DNA of 64,000 bases from an uncultured Eubacteriales bacterium (lineage in GTDB: Bacteria > Bacillota > Clostridia > Lachnospirales > Lachnospiraceae), in NCBI GenBank assembly GCA_900315015.1, contig OMXJ01000006.1, forward strand, positions 49,592 to 113,591, read 5' to 3'. The notes under the pieces were generated by a model that saw only the letters and a program-made list of their open reading frames with translations, made no database searches and was not told the DNA's origin. Positions 16,292 to 24,948 of this stretch are shown in pieces. Within the stretch, counting starts at the first letter, position 1. Every line of letters begins with the position of its first letter. A program made the position numbers and the translations under genes.

Positions 16292-18685
16292 ATGGTTACC
16301 TTCCTTACAAGTGATTTTATAGAGTATCAGAGTTCAAATGAGAATCATAAAACTGAAATTTCAAAAGATAATGGCTTTGTTGATAATCTTGGGAAATACT
16401 GGAAAGAAGAGTCACACTTTTTAGTGTTTGCAAGTGATCCTGATGCGCTAGATGTAATAGATAAGGTAAAAAAGCAGATGTATGACGGCTTTAATTCGGC
16501 AGGACTTTCTATATCTGAAATAGAGAGCTTTGATCACAGCTGCACGAAGAGTCTTGCTGAAATGGTCGAATGGGCTGATGTAATTTATCTTGCAGGTGGG
16601 CACTGTCCAACTCAGAATAAATTTATGAAGGAAGTAAAATTAAAGGAGAATCTGGAGGCTTTTGACGGAATTATCATAGGCCTTAGCGCAGGTTCTGTTA
16701 ATGCTGCCGAAAATGTTTATTTGATTCCTGAAATGACAGGAGAAGCAGAGAATCCTGATTTTGTTCGCTTTGCAGATGGCCTTGGACTTACAGATATAAG
16801 GATGATACCACATAGTGAATATATGGAAACTGTTGTACTTGACGGCATGCAGATGATAAAGGATGTCATTTTACCGGATAGCTATGGCAGGAAGTTCTAT
16901 TTAATAACAGATGGAAGCTATTTTTTAATAGAAAATGGCAAGACATATTTTTATGGAACGGGAAAAGTAATTGAAAATGGTAAAATGACAAAAATCTGTA
17001 CAGGAGAGTTAGTCAATAAAGATAATGTACCAATTAAATCCTCATTATGGAATTCTCTCATGAAGGTCGAATATGACATGACGGCTATAGTTGAAAAGGA
17101 AAGCGGAATATGTCATTTTTCCTTTGTAGGAAGAAGATTTACGAAGGTAGGAATCGTTCCTGAAAGAATCACGTATTTTGATGAATGCATGAAGGAAATG
17201 GCTCAAAAACTGGTGGTGGCAGAAGAAAAGCAGACTGTTGCTGAATTGTTCAAGTTAGCGGATGTCATAAAAGAGGTAGAGGAAAATGGTACATTTGCAA
17301 GAATTGTCCATTTTGATCTTTTAGAGGGGAGAAGGGCAGAGGCCTTTAGAGGAATTAAGCTTGAAGGAGATGATAGTAAGTTTGTCCTTTATATCTATGA
17401 TGCGACTATAACGCTAGATCATGACTGGATGACAGATGATTTCGCAAGAACAGGATTCATAAATCAGGGTCAAAAGTTTATAGAGGTTTTATCTAGCAAG
17501 GATTTAGGAAAATATGCAGTCGTTTATACAAATATAAAGGGCTTTAAGGTAATTAATGATCTGTTCGGTGAAAAGAACGGCGATAAGGTAATATTTGCAG
17601 TAAGAGATGTTTTAAAGGAAAAATTTAAGCCCTATATCTTTAGCCGTTTTGAAAGCGATCATTTTGTAATGATAGTCGATAGGGAAGTACTTGTTCAGGA
17701 AAGATTAGATGAAATTGCGGTGCAGGTCTATAAAGATGGCTATAAACAGTATTCTTATGGAATAAGATGCGGAATATATGTCATAAACAGGCTCGATGTT
17801 TCAATTGTACATATGGTTGATAGGGCAAAGCTTGCAGAAAAGAACATAAAGGACAGCGAAGTTTCAAATTATGCCTACTACGATGATGAAATGAGAGAGG
17901 AGTATTTAAGTAAGAGAGTACTTCTATCTGAGCTGAAAGAGGCTATCAGAAAAAAAGAATTTAAGGTATATTACCAGCCGGTTGTAGAAACTCAGACACT
18001 GAAAATCGTTGGAGCTGAAGCCCTGCTGCGCTGGCAGCACCATTCAAGGGGGATGATTTCGCCAGGTAAATTTATTCCTATTTTTGAAGATGGCGGTCAG
18101 ATTTCCAGAGTTGATAATTTTGTCGTAAATGAGGTATTTAGTTTTCTTGAAAGTAGAAGACTTAAGGGAAAGATAGTTGTTCCATGTGCGGTAAATCTTT
18201 CAAGAATGGACTTCTTTGATGGTCAGCTTATGAAGAACATCCTCGATAAGGCTAGTGTCTGCAACGCGGAGCTTCCTCTTTTAAAGGTAGAGGTTACTGA
18301 ATCGTCATATGAGTCACTTGAGACAAATGCAAGGGACTGTCTTTATGCACTAAAGACTCTTGGAGTGCAGATACTGCTTGACGATTTTGGTAAGGGAATG
18401 TCCTCTTTATCAACGCTTGAGAGCTTTGGCTTTGATATAGTAAAGCTGGATATGGGCTTTATTAGAAAAATAGGAGAGAATAAAAAGGCTGAGGCAATAA
18501 TAAAGTCGACTATAGGTTTAGCGCATGCAATAGATGCAAAAGTTGTGGCTGAAGGTGTTGAGAAAAAGGAGCAGTATGAGTTCTTAAAGAGTGTTTCCTG
18601 TGATATGATACAGGGCTATTATTTCTATAAACCTATGCCTGAGGAAGAATTTGTGAAGCTTATTGAAGAGCAGGGGAAAAAATGA
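16292..18685 (+). CDS. Peptidase-S51-like/degenerate GGDEF/EAL fusion protein
   Basis: This 797-residue protein has three parts. Residues 1-245 resemble peptidase family S51 (dipeptidase E): a YLAGG strand, the nucleophile elbow GLSAGS with S132, and a later IPHSEY. Residues about 400-540 resemble GGDEF (NIKGFKVINDLFGEKNGDKV), but the GGDEF loop is replaced by ESDHF, so no cyclase activity is expected. Residues about 550-795 form an EAL domain with E576 in EALLRW, KVEVTES, LLDDFGKGMSSL and a late VVAEGVE, so c-di-GMP phosphodiesterase activity is plausible. It starts behind a strong GGAGGAGG and is the third gene after FIST and the soluble receptor. A terminator follows. The S51-type part may serve as a sensory or processing domain. 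Confidence 0.85.
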   Translation: MVTFLTSDFIEYQSSNENHKTEISKDNGFVDNLGKYWKEESHFLVFASDPDALDVIDKVKKQMYDGFNSAGLSISEIESFDHSCTKSLAEMVEWADVIYLAGGHCPTQNKFMKEVKLKENLEAFDGIIIGLSAGSVNAAENVYLIPEMTGEAENPDFVRFADGLGLTDIRMIPHSEYMETVVLDGMQMIKDVILPDSYGRKFYLITDGSYFLIENGKTYFYGTGKVIENGKMTKICTGELVNKDNVPIKSSLWNSLMKVEYDMTAIVEKESGICHFSFVGRRFTKVGIVPERITYFDECMKEMAQKLVVAEEKQTVAELFKLADVIKEVEENGTFARIVHFDLLEGRRAEAFRGIKLEGDDSKFVLYIYDATITLDHDWMTDDFARTGFINQGQKFIEVLSSKDLGKYAVVYTNIKGFKVINDLFGEKNGDKVIFAVRDVLKEKFKPYIFSRFESDHFVMIVDREVLVQERLDEIAVQVYKDGYKQYSYGIRCGIYVINRLDVSIVHMVDRAKLAEKNIKDSEVSNYAYYDDEMREEYLSKRVLLSELKEAIRKKEFKVYYQPVVETQTLKIVGAEALLRWQHHSRGMISPGKFIPIFEDGGQISRVDNFVVNEVFSFLESRRLKGKIVVPCAVNLSRMDFFDGQLMKNILDKASVCNAELPLLKVEVTESSYESLETNARDCLYALKTLGVQILLDDFGKGMSSLSTLESFGFDIVKLDMGFIRKIGENKKAEAIIKSTIGLAHAIDAKVVAEGVEKKEQYEFLKSVSCDMIQGYYFYKPMPEEEFVKLIEEQGKK

Positions 18686-18749
18686 GGTTCTTCCATATTA
18701 TTAAAGTAAGATGGTGATATTTATATATTTAATAATAAAACCGCTTATT

Positions 18750-18793
18750 AAAGCTGATGACTTCTGCGAATATCGCAGGGGTATCAGCTTTTT
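18750..18793 (+). terminator. Terminator of the FIST-MCP-EAL operon
   Basis: AAAGCTGAT (18750-18758) pairs with ATCAGCTTT (18783-18791), an inner CTGCGA/TCGCAG pairing extends the stem, and T's follow. Confidence 0.85.
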
Positions 18794-18935
18794 ATACGCC
18801 CTGCAAATAAAAATGAGCATATGGCTTTAATTATTGAAGAAAAAGGCGCAGATAGATGAATGTAAATAAATGGGAAACGACATTAAAAATTTTGTAAAAT
18901 TCTACATAATTAGAAGTGTACTTTTTCATCTTATG

Positions 18936-18944
18936 TGATATAAT
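18936..18944 (+). promoter_or_regulatory. Extended -10 promoter of the cobalamin cluster
   Basis: TGATATAAT is a perfect TGn plus TATAAT without a strong -35, about 118 bases before the cobQ start. In the 376-base gap 18686-19061 I see the preceding terminator and this promoter. I do not see the conserved B12-box pattern of a cobalamin riboswitch. Confidence 0.55.
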
Positions 18945-19061
18945 GTTTTTAATACTTTTATAATAATATGGTATTTTATGGAAAGTAGATAAATAATGTT
19001 TTAGAATTTTAAAAACAAAAAAATAGCAATAGAAGAAGTGCTAAGGAAAAGAGGTGGCGCA

Positions 19062-20630
19062 TTGAGCGGCAAGGGTAAAAATACGAGGTTTTTGATGGTG
19101 CAAGGAACAATGTCAGGAGCAGGAAAGAGCCTTGTTGTAGCCGGACTATGCAGGATATTAAGGCAGGACGGAGTAAAGGTATGTCCCTTTAAGTCACAGA
19201 ACATGGCACTTAATTCCTATGTAACAAAGGAAGGGCTTGAGATGGGGCGCGCTCAGGTGATGCAGGCAGAGGCAGCAAAAGCAGAGCCTAGCGTATATAT
19301 GAACCCTATATTATTAAAGCCTACTGATGATCAGGGCTCTCAGGTAATTGTAAATGGTAAATCCATTGGAAATATGAGAGCGAGAGACTATTTTAAGTAT
19401 AAAAAAACTTTGATTCCGGATATAATGGCAGCCATTGATAAGCTGAAGGAGGAATACGAGGTAATAATCATTGAAGGAGCAGGCTCGCCTGCAGAGATAA
19501 ATCTTAAGGAAAATGATATTGTAAATATGGGAATGGCAGCGTTAGTTGATGCGCCGGTGCTCCTTGTTGGAGATATTGATAGGGGAGGCGTCTTTGCTCA
19601 GCTTCTTGGCACTCTTGAACTACTAGAGAGCGATGAAAGAGAGCGTGTAAAGGGGCTGATAGTTAATAAATTCAGAGGAGATAAGACCATTCTAGACCCT
19701 GGAATAGAAATGCTTGAGGAAAGAGGAAGGGTTCCGGTAGCGGGAGTTCTGCCATATATCAAACTCAATCTAGAGGATGAAGATTCTTTAACTGACAGGT
19801 TTGATAAAAGAAGGAGAAATCTAATAAATATAGGAGTAATAAGGCTGCCTAGGATTTCAAATTTTACTGATTTTGATGTATTCGAACAGGTAGATTCTAC
19901 AGGAGTAGAATATATAACAAGACCTAATGAATTAAAGAATGTAGATTTATTGATTATACCAGGAAGTAAAAATACCATAGATGATATGAAGTGGCTTAAA
20001 GAAACAGGGCTTGAGAGTGCGGTAAAGAAATATGCAGCAAAGGGAGGTCCTGTGATCGGCATATGCGGCGGCTATCAGATGCTTGGCTATGAAATTTCAG
20101 ATCCAAAGGGCGTTGAAAAAGGCGGAAGTATAGAGGGGCTGGGTCTTTTACCATTGACCACCTTACTTAAGGAAGAAAAGCACCTAGAGCAGGTTTCAGG
20201 CAGCATTGTGGCAGCAGGTGGAATCTTTAAAGGCTTATCTGGAAAGAGCTATAAGGGCTATGAGATACATATGGGCGAAACTACAGCTGTAGAAGATGAC
20301 TTGCTGCGAGTTCAAGCAGGAAATAATGGCAAAGCAGAAACTGAGGAAGAAAAGGAAGCACCGCTTCTTGAGTTTACGCCAAATGGAAGCGGATATACAA
20401 AGGGGAATATTTATGGCACCTATGTACATGGAATATTCGATGATGCGCAGATAGTGAAGACAATAGTAAATGAAATAGCCATGAAAAAGGGCGTAAGCCT
20501 GGAGCTTGATGAGGTCATTGACTATGCGGAGCTAAAAGATAAAGAATATGATAAGCTTGCAGCAATGATGCGAGAGTACATGAATATGGATATGGTATAC
20601 GAGCTTTTAGGAATGAAAGAACGTAGATAA
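19062..20630 (+). CDS. cobQ: Cobyric acid synthase
   Basis: The 522-residue enzyme (CobQ/CbiP) amidates adenosyl-cobyrinate diamide side chains with glutamine and ATP. The N-terminal half has the P-loop-like [25 protein letters not shown] and the [18 protein letters not shown] strand. The C-terminal half is a class-I amidotransferase-like domain with C335 in [10 protein letters not shown] and the late [12 protein letters not shown] at 19062 is preferred to GTG at 19038 because GAGGTGG lies 5-7 bases before the TTG, and the family N-terminus normally starts only a few residues before the P-loop. A 22-bp segment of its 3' end is duplicated just downstream. Confidence 0.93.
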   Translation: MSGKGKNTRFLMVQGTMSGAGKSLVVAGLCRILRQDGVKVCPFKSQNMALNSYVTKEGLEMGRAQVMQAEAAKAEPSVYMNPILLKPTDDQGSQVIVNGKSIGNMRARDYFKYKKTLIPDIMAAIDKLKEEYEVIIIEGAGSPAEINLKENDIVNMGMAALVDAPVLLVGDIDRGGVFAQLLGTLELLESDERERVKGLIVNKFRGDKTILDPGIEMLEERGRVPVAGVLPYIKLNLEDEDSLTDRFDKRRRNLINIGVIRLPRISNFTDFDVFEQVDSTGVEYITRPNELKNVDLLIIPGSKNTIDDMKWLKETGLESAVKKYAAKGGPVIGICGGYQMLGYEISDPKGVEKGGSIEGLGLLPLTTLLKEEKHLEQVSGSIVAAGGIFKGLSGKSYKGYEIHMGETTAVEDDLLRVQAGNNGKAETEEEKEAPLLEFTPNGSGYTKGNIYGTYVHGIFDDAQIVKTIVNEIAMKKGVSLELDEVIDYAELKDKEYDKLAAMMREYMNMDMVYELLGMKERR

Positions 20631-20665
20631 TGATATAATGATGAGTTTTTAGGAATGAAAGAACA
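20601..20665. repeat. 43-bp-period tandem duplication of the cobQ 3' end
   Basis: A 22-bp segment at 20601-20622, covering the last codons of cobQ, recurs at 20644-20665 with one mismatch. The copy lies in the short cobQ-cobT gap and includes no functional reading frame. Confidence 0.85.
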
Positions 20666-20696
20666 ACGATAGGATGATGGCCAGGAGCAGTAAAAA

Positions 20697-21869
20697 GTGG
20701 ATAAGGATGAATTGTTTAATATACATATAGACAGACCTGATAAATCGATATATGATGAAGCGAAAAGAAAATGGGATTTGCTCTCAAAGCCTTTAGATGG
20801 ATTAGGTAGCTTTGAAGGATTAATATGCAGACTTGCAGCAATGCAGAAAAGCCCTGATATAGATATTTCTAAAAGGGCAGCTGTAATAATGATAGCTGAT
20901 AATGGTATAGTTGAGGAGGGAATATCTCAAAGCGGCAGCGAGGTGACAAGAGCTGTAGGTGATGCCCTTATTAAGGGAATAAGCTCGGCAAATACTCTTG
21001 GAAGATATGCTAAGACAGATATTATTTCTGTAGATGTAGGAATAGCCGGGGAAGTTTCGGCAGATGCAGGAAATAATATGGTTAGTGCTTTAAGAAATAA
21101 GGACATTAATAATGGAAAGAGTGAGCCTTTAGTAACAAAGGACGGACTTTTTTATGATAAAAAGGTGGCTTTTGGTACAAAAAATTTCCTAAAAGAGCCT
21201 GCAATGAGTGAGCAGGAGACTTTAAAAGCCATAATTTCTGGAATTGAGGTAGCATATGACCTTAAGGAAAAGGGCTATAAGCTTCTTATTACAGGGGAGA
21301 TGGGAATAGGAAATACGACGACCTCGGTCGCGGTTTTATGCTCTCTTCTTGGGCTTGATGCAGAAGTGATTACTGGAAGAGGCGCTGGTCTAAGTGATGC
21401 GGCTCTAAAGAGAAAAAAGGAAGTAATAAAAATCGGGATAAAGAAATATTGCACCGATAATAAGAAGTATTTACACTTAAAAAACGATAATGAAAGAGCT
21501 TTTTATATTCTAAGCTGCCTTGGAGGGCTTGATATTGCAGCCCTTGCAGGAGTATTTATAGGAGCAGCAATGAATAGACTCCCTGTCTTAATAGATGGAC
21601 TGATAAGCTCGGTAGCAGCACTTATAGCTGAAAGAATGGTAGCGGGAGTTAAGGAATATTATATTGCATCTCATAAGGGAAGAGAAGGGGGACATGCTGC
21701 GGCGCTGAAGGAGCTCGGTTTAAAGGCCTTCATTGATGCTGATATGGCGCTAGGAGAAGGAACCGGAGGTATTATGGCTCTTCCGCTTATTGATATGGTT
21801 CTGGATTTTTATAATAATGCATCTGTGTTTAAGGATATTAAAGTCAATGAATATGAGAGGTTAAGCTAA
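20697..21869 (+). CDS. cobT: Nicotinate-nucleotide:dimethylbenzimidazole phosphoribosyltransferase
   Basis: The 390-residue product activates the lower-ligand base (benzimidazole or a relative) with nicotinate mononucleotide to give the alpha-ribotide for cobalamin assembly. It shows LDGLGSFE at the N-terminus, MIADNGIVEEGISQSG, TGEMGIGNTTTSVA, and the late MALGEGTGGIMALP carrying the catalytic Glu. GTG at 20697 is used with AGGAG 9 bases upstream. Its stop shares one base with the cobU start, showing tight coupling. The lower-ligand base cannot be told from sequence; no bza genes are in the window. Confidence 0.93.
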   Translation: MDKDELFNIHIDRPDKSIYDEAKRKWDLLSKPLDGLGSFEGLICRLAAMQKSPDIDISKRAAVIMIADNGIVEEGISQSGSEVTRAVGDALIKGISSANTLGRYAKTDIISVDVGIAGEVSADAGNNMVSALRNKDINNGKSEPLVTKDGLFYDKKVAFGTKNFLKEPAMSEQETLKAIISGIEVAYDLKEKGYKLLITGEMGIGNTTTSVAVLCSLLGLDAEVITGRGAGLSDAALKRKKEVIKIGIKKYCTDNKKYLHLKNDNERAFYILSCLGGLDIAALAGVFIGAAMNRLPVLIDGLISSVAALIAERMVAGVKEYYIASHKGREGGHAAALKELGLKAFIDADMALGEGTGGIMALPLIDMVLDFYNNASVFKDIKVNEYERLS

Positions 21870-22411
21870 TGGTAGATCTAATTATAGGAACACCTGATAG
21901 CGGAAAATCAAAAAGGGCAGAGGACTTAGCATTAAAGCTTTCAGGAGATGGAAAGAGAATATACCTTGCGACAATGGATCCGTTTGGCGAGGAAGGCTTA
22001 AATAGAGTAAAAAAACATAGAAAGATGAGAGAAGGAAAGGGCTTTGTTACCATAGAATGCACCAGGGACATAGCATCTGTAGGAGAAGCCATTAAGGATA
22101 TATCAAATACAACGCTTTTATTAGAATGTATGGCCAACCTTATTGGAAATGAAATGCATGCGCTTGAAAATAAGAGTGCAGATAATTCTACAATCGTAGA
22201 AATAGTTCTTGATGAGGTCTTAACTCTTAGCAAAAAGGCTAAAAATATGGTTATAGTCTCTAACGAATTTGAGCCTGATGGAGAAGGGTATGATGAGGAT
22301 ACCAAAAGATATGTTGAACTTATGCACGAAGTGAATGAAGGATTGAAGAAAAATGTGGATAAGGTACATGAAATTAAAGAGGGCGAGTGGATAAGCTATG
22401 AAAATAATTAG
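21869..22411 (+). CDS. cobU: Adenosylcobinamide kinase / guanylyltransferase
   Basis: The 180-residue enzyme phosphorylates adenosylcobinamide and transfers GMP to it. The P-loop GTPDSGKSKRAE lies at residues 7-18, and ATMDPFGEE and a KKHRKMREGKGF helix with the expected basic/His cluster follow. The late VIVSNEFEPDG matches the family's VSNEVG region. It starts at the last base of cobT and its 3' end overlaps cobS by 14 bases. Confidence 0.92.
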   Translation: MVDLIIGTPDSGKSKRAEDLALKLSGDGKRIYLATMDPFGEEGLNRVKKHRKMREGKGFVTIECTRDIASVGEAIKDISNTTLLLECMANLIGNEMHALENKSADNSTIVEIVLDEVLTLSKKAKNMVIVSNEFEPDGEGYDEDTKRYVELMHEVNEGLKKNVDKVHEIKEGEWISYENN

Positions 22412-23165
22412 AAATATCATAGTGGCCTTTTCTTTGTATTCTAAAATACCGGTTCCGATTTTTGAGTGGAAGGAAGATGACATGAAGCATAATCTGGTTT
22501 TTCTTCCGTGGATCGGTGCTGTTATAGGGGGCATTATCACCTCTCTCAGTTTTGTTTTTAGGCTGATTGAACTTCCAGAGCTCTGCAAGGGAGCACTTTA
22601 CTCGCTTGTGCCGCTCTTTGTAACCGGAGGCTTTCATCTAGATGGCTTTATGGATGTGCAGGATGCACTTAAATCATATAAGCCAAAGGAAGAAAAGCTA
22701 AAGATATTAAAGGATCCACATATCGGCGCTTTTTCGGTGATAAAGCTGCTTGAATTTGCGATAATATGGGCAGCAGCCATGTCGGTGATATTAAAGGCTG
22801 ATGATAAAAACGCGGTATATGTATTTGCAGCAATCTTTTTTGAAGCAAGGGCAGCTGCAGGTATTTTATCCTTGACGCTAAAACATGCAAAGAAGGATGG
22901 AATGCTGAATATGGAAACTGAAAAAATGGGAAGGAGGGATCTTGCTTCTTTAATAATGGAAGCAGCACTAGGGGCAGCGCTTATGATATACCTAAAGCCG
23001 TTAACTGCGGCTATAGCCTTAGCAGGCCTTCTTATTTTCTGCCTTTATTATAAACAGCTTTGCTATAAGGAGCTTGGCGGAGTAACCGGGGATACCTCGG
23101 GCTATTTTATAACGGCGGCAGAAGAAATAATGCTGGTACTTATAGCAGTTGGAACCTATTTTTAA
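22398..23165 (+). CDS. cobS: Adenosylcobinamide-GDP ribazoletransferase (cobalamin synthase)
   Basis: This 255-residue integral membrane enzyme joins adenosylcobinamide-GDP to the alpha-ribotide, the last assembly step. It has several hydrophobic helices, the GGFHLDGFMDVQDAL metal/active-site motif at about residues 75-89, KILKDPHIGAFSV, and the late GGVTGDTSGYF. It overlaps cobU by 14 bases. A stem-loop lies in the 85-base gap before the next gene. Confidence 0.93.
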   Translation: MKIIRNIIVAFSLYSKIPVPIFEWKEDDMKHNLVFLPWIGAVIGGIITSLSFVFRLIELPELCKGALYSLVPLFVTGGFHLDGFMDVQDALKSYKPKEEKLKILKDPHIGAFSVIKLLEFAIIWAAAMSVILKADDKNAVYVFAAIFFEARAAAGILSLTLKHAKKDGMLNMETEKMGRRDLASLIMEAALGAALMIYLKPLTAAIALAGLLIFCLYYKQLCYKELGGVTGDTSGYFITAAEEIMLVLIAVGTYF

Positions 23166-23178
23166 GTGGCAGGCCTTG

Positions 23179-23213
23179 TTTGTATTTCTTTTTTACCGAA
23201 AGAGGAATACAAA
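23179..23213 (+). other. Intercistronic stem-loop in the cob operon
   Basis: TTTGTATT (23179-23186) pairs with AATACAAA (23206-23213), and the inner bases extend the stem with G-T pairs. No U-run follows, so it may be an mRNA stability or processing element rather than a terminator. Confidence 0.45.
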
Positions 23214-23250
23214 GATAAAGGTTAGTTTAAAGCCTAAGCAATAAGGAATT

Positions 23251-23892
23251 ATGATGGAAAAGAAAAGAGTGAAGTGCTTTTTAATAAGGCATGCAAAGAC
23301 AAAGGGAAATCTAGAAGGCAGATATATTGGCTCTAGGACTGATGAAAGCCTTTGTAAAGAGGGAATAGTGGAGCTGGAAGAAAAAAGAAGCGGAATTCTT
23401 CATAGGATAATGCAGGACAAAAAGGATGATTTTCATCTGGTATCAAGTCCGATGAAGAGATGCACGGAGAGTGCGGAGCTTTTGTTTTCAAGGAAAGCCG
23501 ATGAAATAGCTGCGGAGCTTAGAGAAACTGATTTTGGAGCCTTTGAAGGAAAAAATTACGGACAGTTAAATGGAACTAAGGCTTATCAGGACTGGATAGA
23601 TTCAAATGGAACCCTGCCTTTTCCTGAAGGAGAGGCACGAGAGGATTTTATAGAAAGAAGCTTTAAGGCTTTTAGAGAGGTCATATTAAAGAATGGCTCT
23701 AAGGATAAATTTATCTTTGTCTGTCATGGAGGAAGCATTATGTCCATAATGATGGAGCTGACGGGCCGTGATTATTATGATTTTCAGGTGCGCCATATAG
23801 GCGGCTTTGAGCTTGAATTTGAGATAAACCAGTTAGCAGGAGATTTTAAAGATGTATCATATAGTAGCCTTGACGATAGGATATCTTCTTGA
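23251..23892 (+). CDS. Histidine phosphatase, probable alpha-ribazole phosphatase (CobC-like)
   Basis: The 213-residue protein belongs to the phosphoglycerate-mutase-like histidine phosphatases: LIRHAKTKGN with the phospho-accepting His at residue 12, SSPMKRCTESAELL, LRETDFGAFEG, and FVCHGGSIMSIM with the second catalytic His. Position in the operon between cobS and cbiB suggests removal of the 5' phosphate from alpha-ribazole phosphate or from cobalamin 5'-phosphate. Two in-frame ATGs (23251, 23254) are available; AAGGAA just upstream fits the second slightly better. The 3' end overlaps cbiB by 41 bases. Confidence 0.82.
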   Translation: MMEKKRVKCFLIRHAKTKGNLEGRYIGSRTDESLCKEGIVELEEKRSGILHRIMQDKKDDFHLVSSPMKRCTESAELLFSRKADEIAAELRETDFGAFEGKNYGQLNGTKAYQDWIDSNGTLPFPEGEAREDFIERSFKAFREVILKNGSKDKFIFVCHGGSIMSIMMELTGRDYYDFQVRHIGGFELEFEINQLAGDFKDVSYSSLDDRISS

Positions 23893-24847
23893 TCTGATAA
23901 TAGGAGATCCAATGAATTTTCCGCATCCAATAAGGCTTATAGGAAGCTTTATAAGTAAGTTAGATCATAAGTTTATGGATGAGAAAGTAAAGGAAAAAAA
24001 TAGAGAAGCGGGAAAGGAAAGAGTTCTTGGCGTAAAGCTTGGAGTTTATGTAATAACAGCGACAATACTGGTTACGGCTATTATATTAGCCGGAGCCTAT
24101 GCAATAAATCCTTATCTGGGAATCGGGATAGAGGCAGTTCTTACCTGTTACATACTTGCAGCAAAAAGTCTGTCTGTTGAGAGCAGCAAGGTGTATGAGG
24201 CTTTAAAGGCAAATGATACTGAGAAGGCAAGAAAAGCTGTTTCAATGATAGTAGGGCGAGATACCGAAAAGCTTGATGATGAGGGGATAGCAAAGGCAGC
24301 AGTAGAGACGGTTGCAGAAAATACCTCAGACGGCGTAATTGCGCCGCTCCTTTATACCGCGATAGGAGGACCTGTATTAGGCTTTGCATATAAAGCGATA
24401 AATACTCTTGATTCAATGGTGGGCTATCACAACGATAGATATGAGAACTTTGGGAGCTTTTCTGCAAGGCTTGATGATATAGTAAATTTTATTCCAGCTA
24501 GGATAAGCGCAGGGCTTATGATAATATCAGCCTATATCTGCGGCGTTTTTAACGGGATTTATTCAGGAAAAAGAGCTGTGAAGATTTTTAAGAGAGATCG
24601 GTTTAACCATAAAAGCCCGAATTCTGCACAGACAGAAAGTGTATGTGCAGGGGCTCTTGGAATAAAACTTGCCGGCGATGCCAGCTACTTTGGAAAACTT
24701 GTAAAAAAGCCATACATAGGGGATGCAGAGAGAAATATTGAAAATGAAGATATAAAAAGAGCAGGAAGACTGATGTATATATCTGAATTTATATGCTTTG
24801 TCTTTTGCACTTTGTCTTTATTTTTGCTGAATATTGCAGTACTTTAA
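23852..24847 (+). CDS. cbiB: Adenosylcobinamide-phosphate synthase (CbiB)
   Basis: The 331-residue membrane protein attaches the aminopropanol (or its phosphate) arm to adenosylcobyric acid. The N-terminus reads DLIIGDPMNFPHPIRLIGS, the usual CbiB signature. Further landmarks are VAENTSDGVIAPLLYTAIGG, KAINTLDSMVGYHNDRY, DDIVNFIPAR and HKSPNSAQTESVCAGAL. It begins inside the phosphatase gene with AGGAG 9 bases before the ATG. A 14-bp tandem repeat starts two bases after its stop. Confidence 0.93.
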   Translation: MYHIVALTIGYLLDLIIGDPMNFPHPIRLIGSFISKLDHKFMDEKVKEKNREAGKERVLGVKLGVYVITATILVTAIILAGAYAINPYLGIGIEAVLTCYILAAKSLSVESSKVYEALKANDTEKARKAVSMIVGRDTEKLDDEGIAKAAVETVAENTSDGVIAPLLYTAIGGPVLGFAYKAINTLDSMVGYHNDRYENFGSFSARLDDIVNFIPARISAGLMIISAYICGVFNGIYSGKRAVKIFKRDRFNHKSPNSAQTESVCAGALGIKLAGDASYFGKLVKKPYIGDAERNIENEDIKRAGRLMYISEFICFVFCTLSLFLLNIAVL

Positions 24848-24849
24848 AG

Positions 24850-24919
24850 TGCTTTATATAAAGTGCTTTATATAAAATGCTTTATATAAAATGCTTTATA
24901 TAAAATGCTTTATCTAAAA
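24850..24919. repeat. Five 14-bp tandem repeats after cbiB
   Basis: Five head-to-tail copies of TGCTTTATATAAAR (four with A at the last position, first with G; last copy one further change) run from 24850 to 24919. Each contains the self-complementary CTTTATATAAAG or a near copy, so the array can fold into many alternative hairpins. It lies in the cbiB-cobD gap. Confidence 0.9.
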
Positions 24920-24948
24920 TGCATAAATGGTAATAGAAGGAGTTTTAT

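Noticed and set aside
18686..19061. Cobalamin riboswitch upstream of cobQ
   Set aside because: The B12-box pattern and conserved core could not be found by eye; a covariance search would be decisive.
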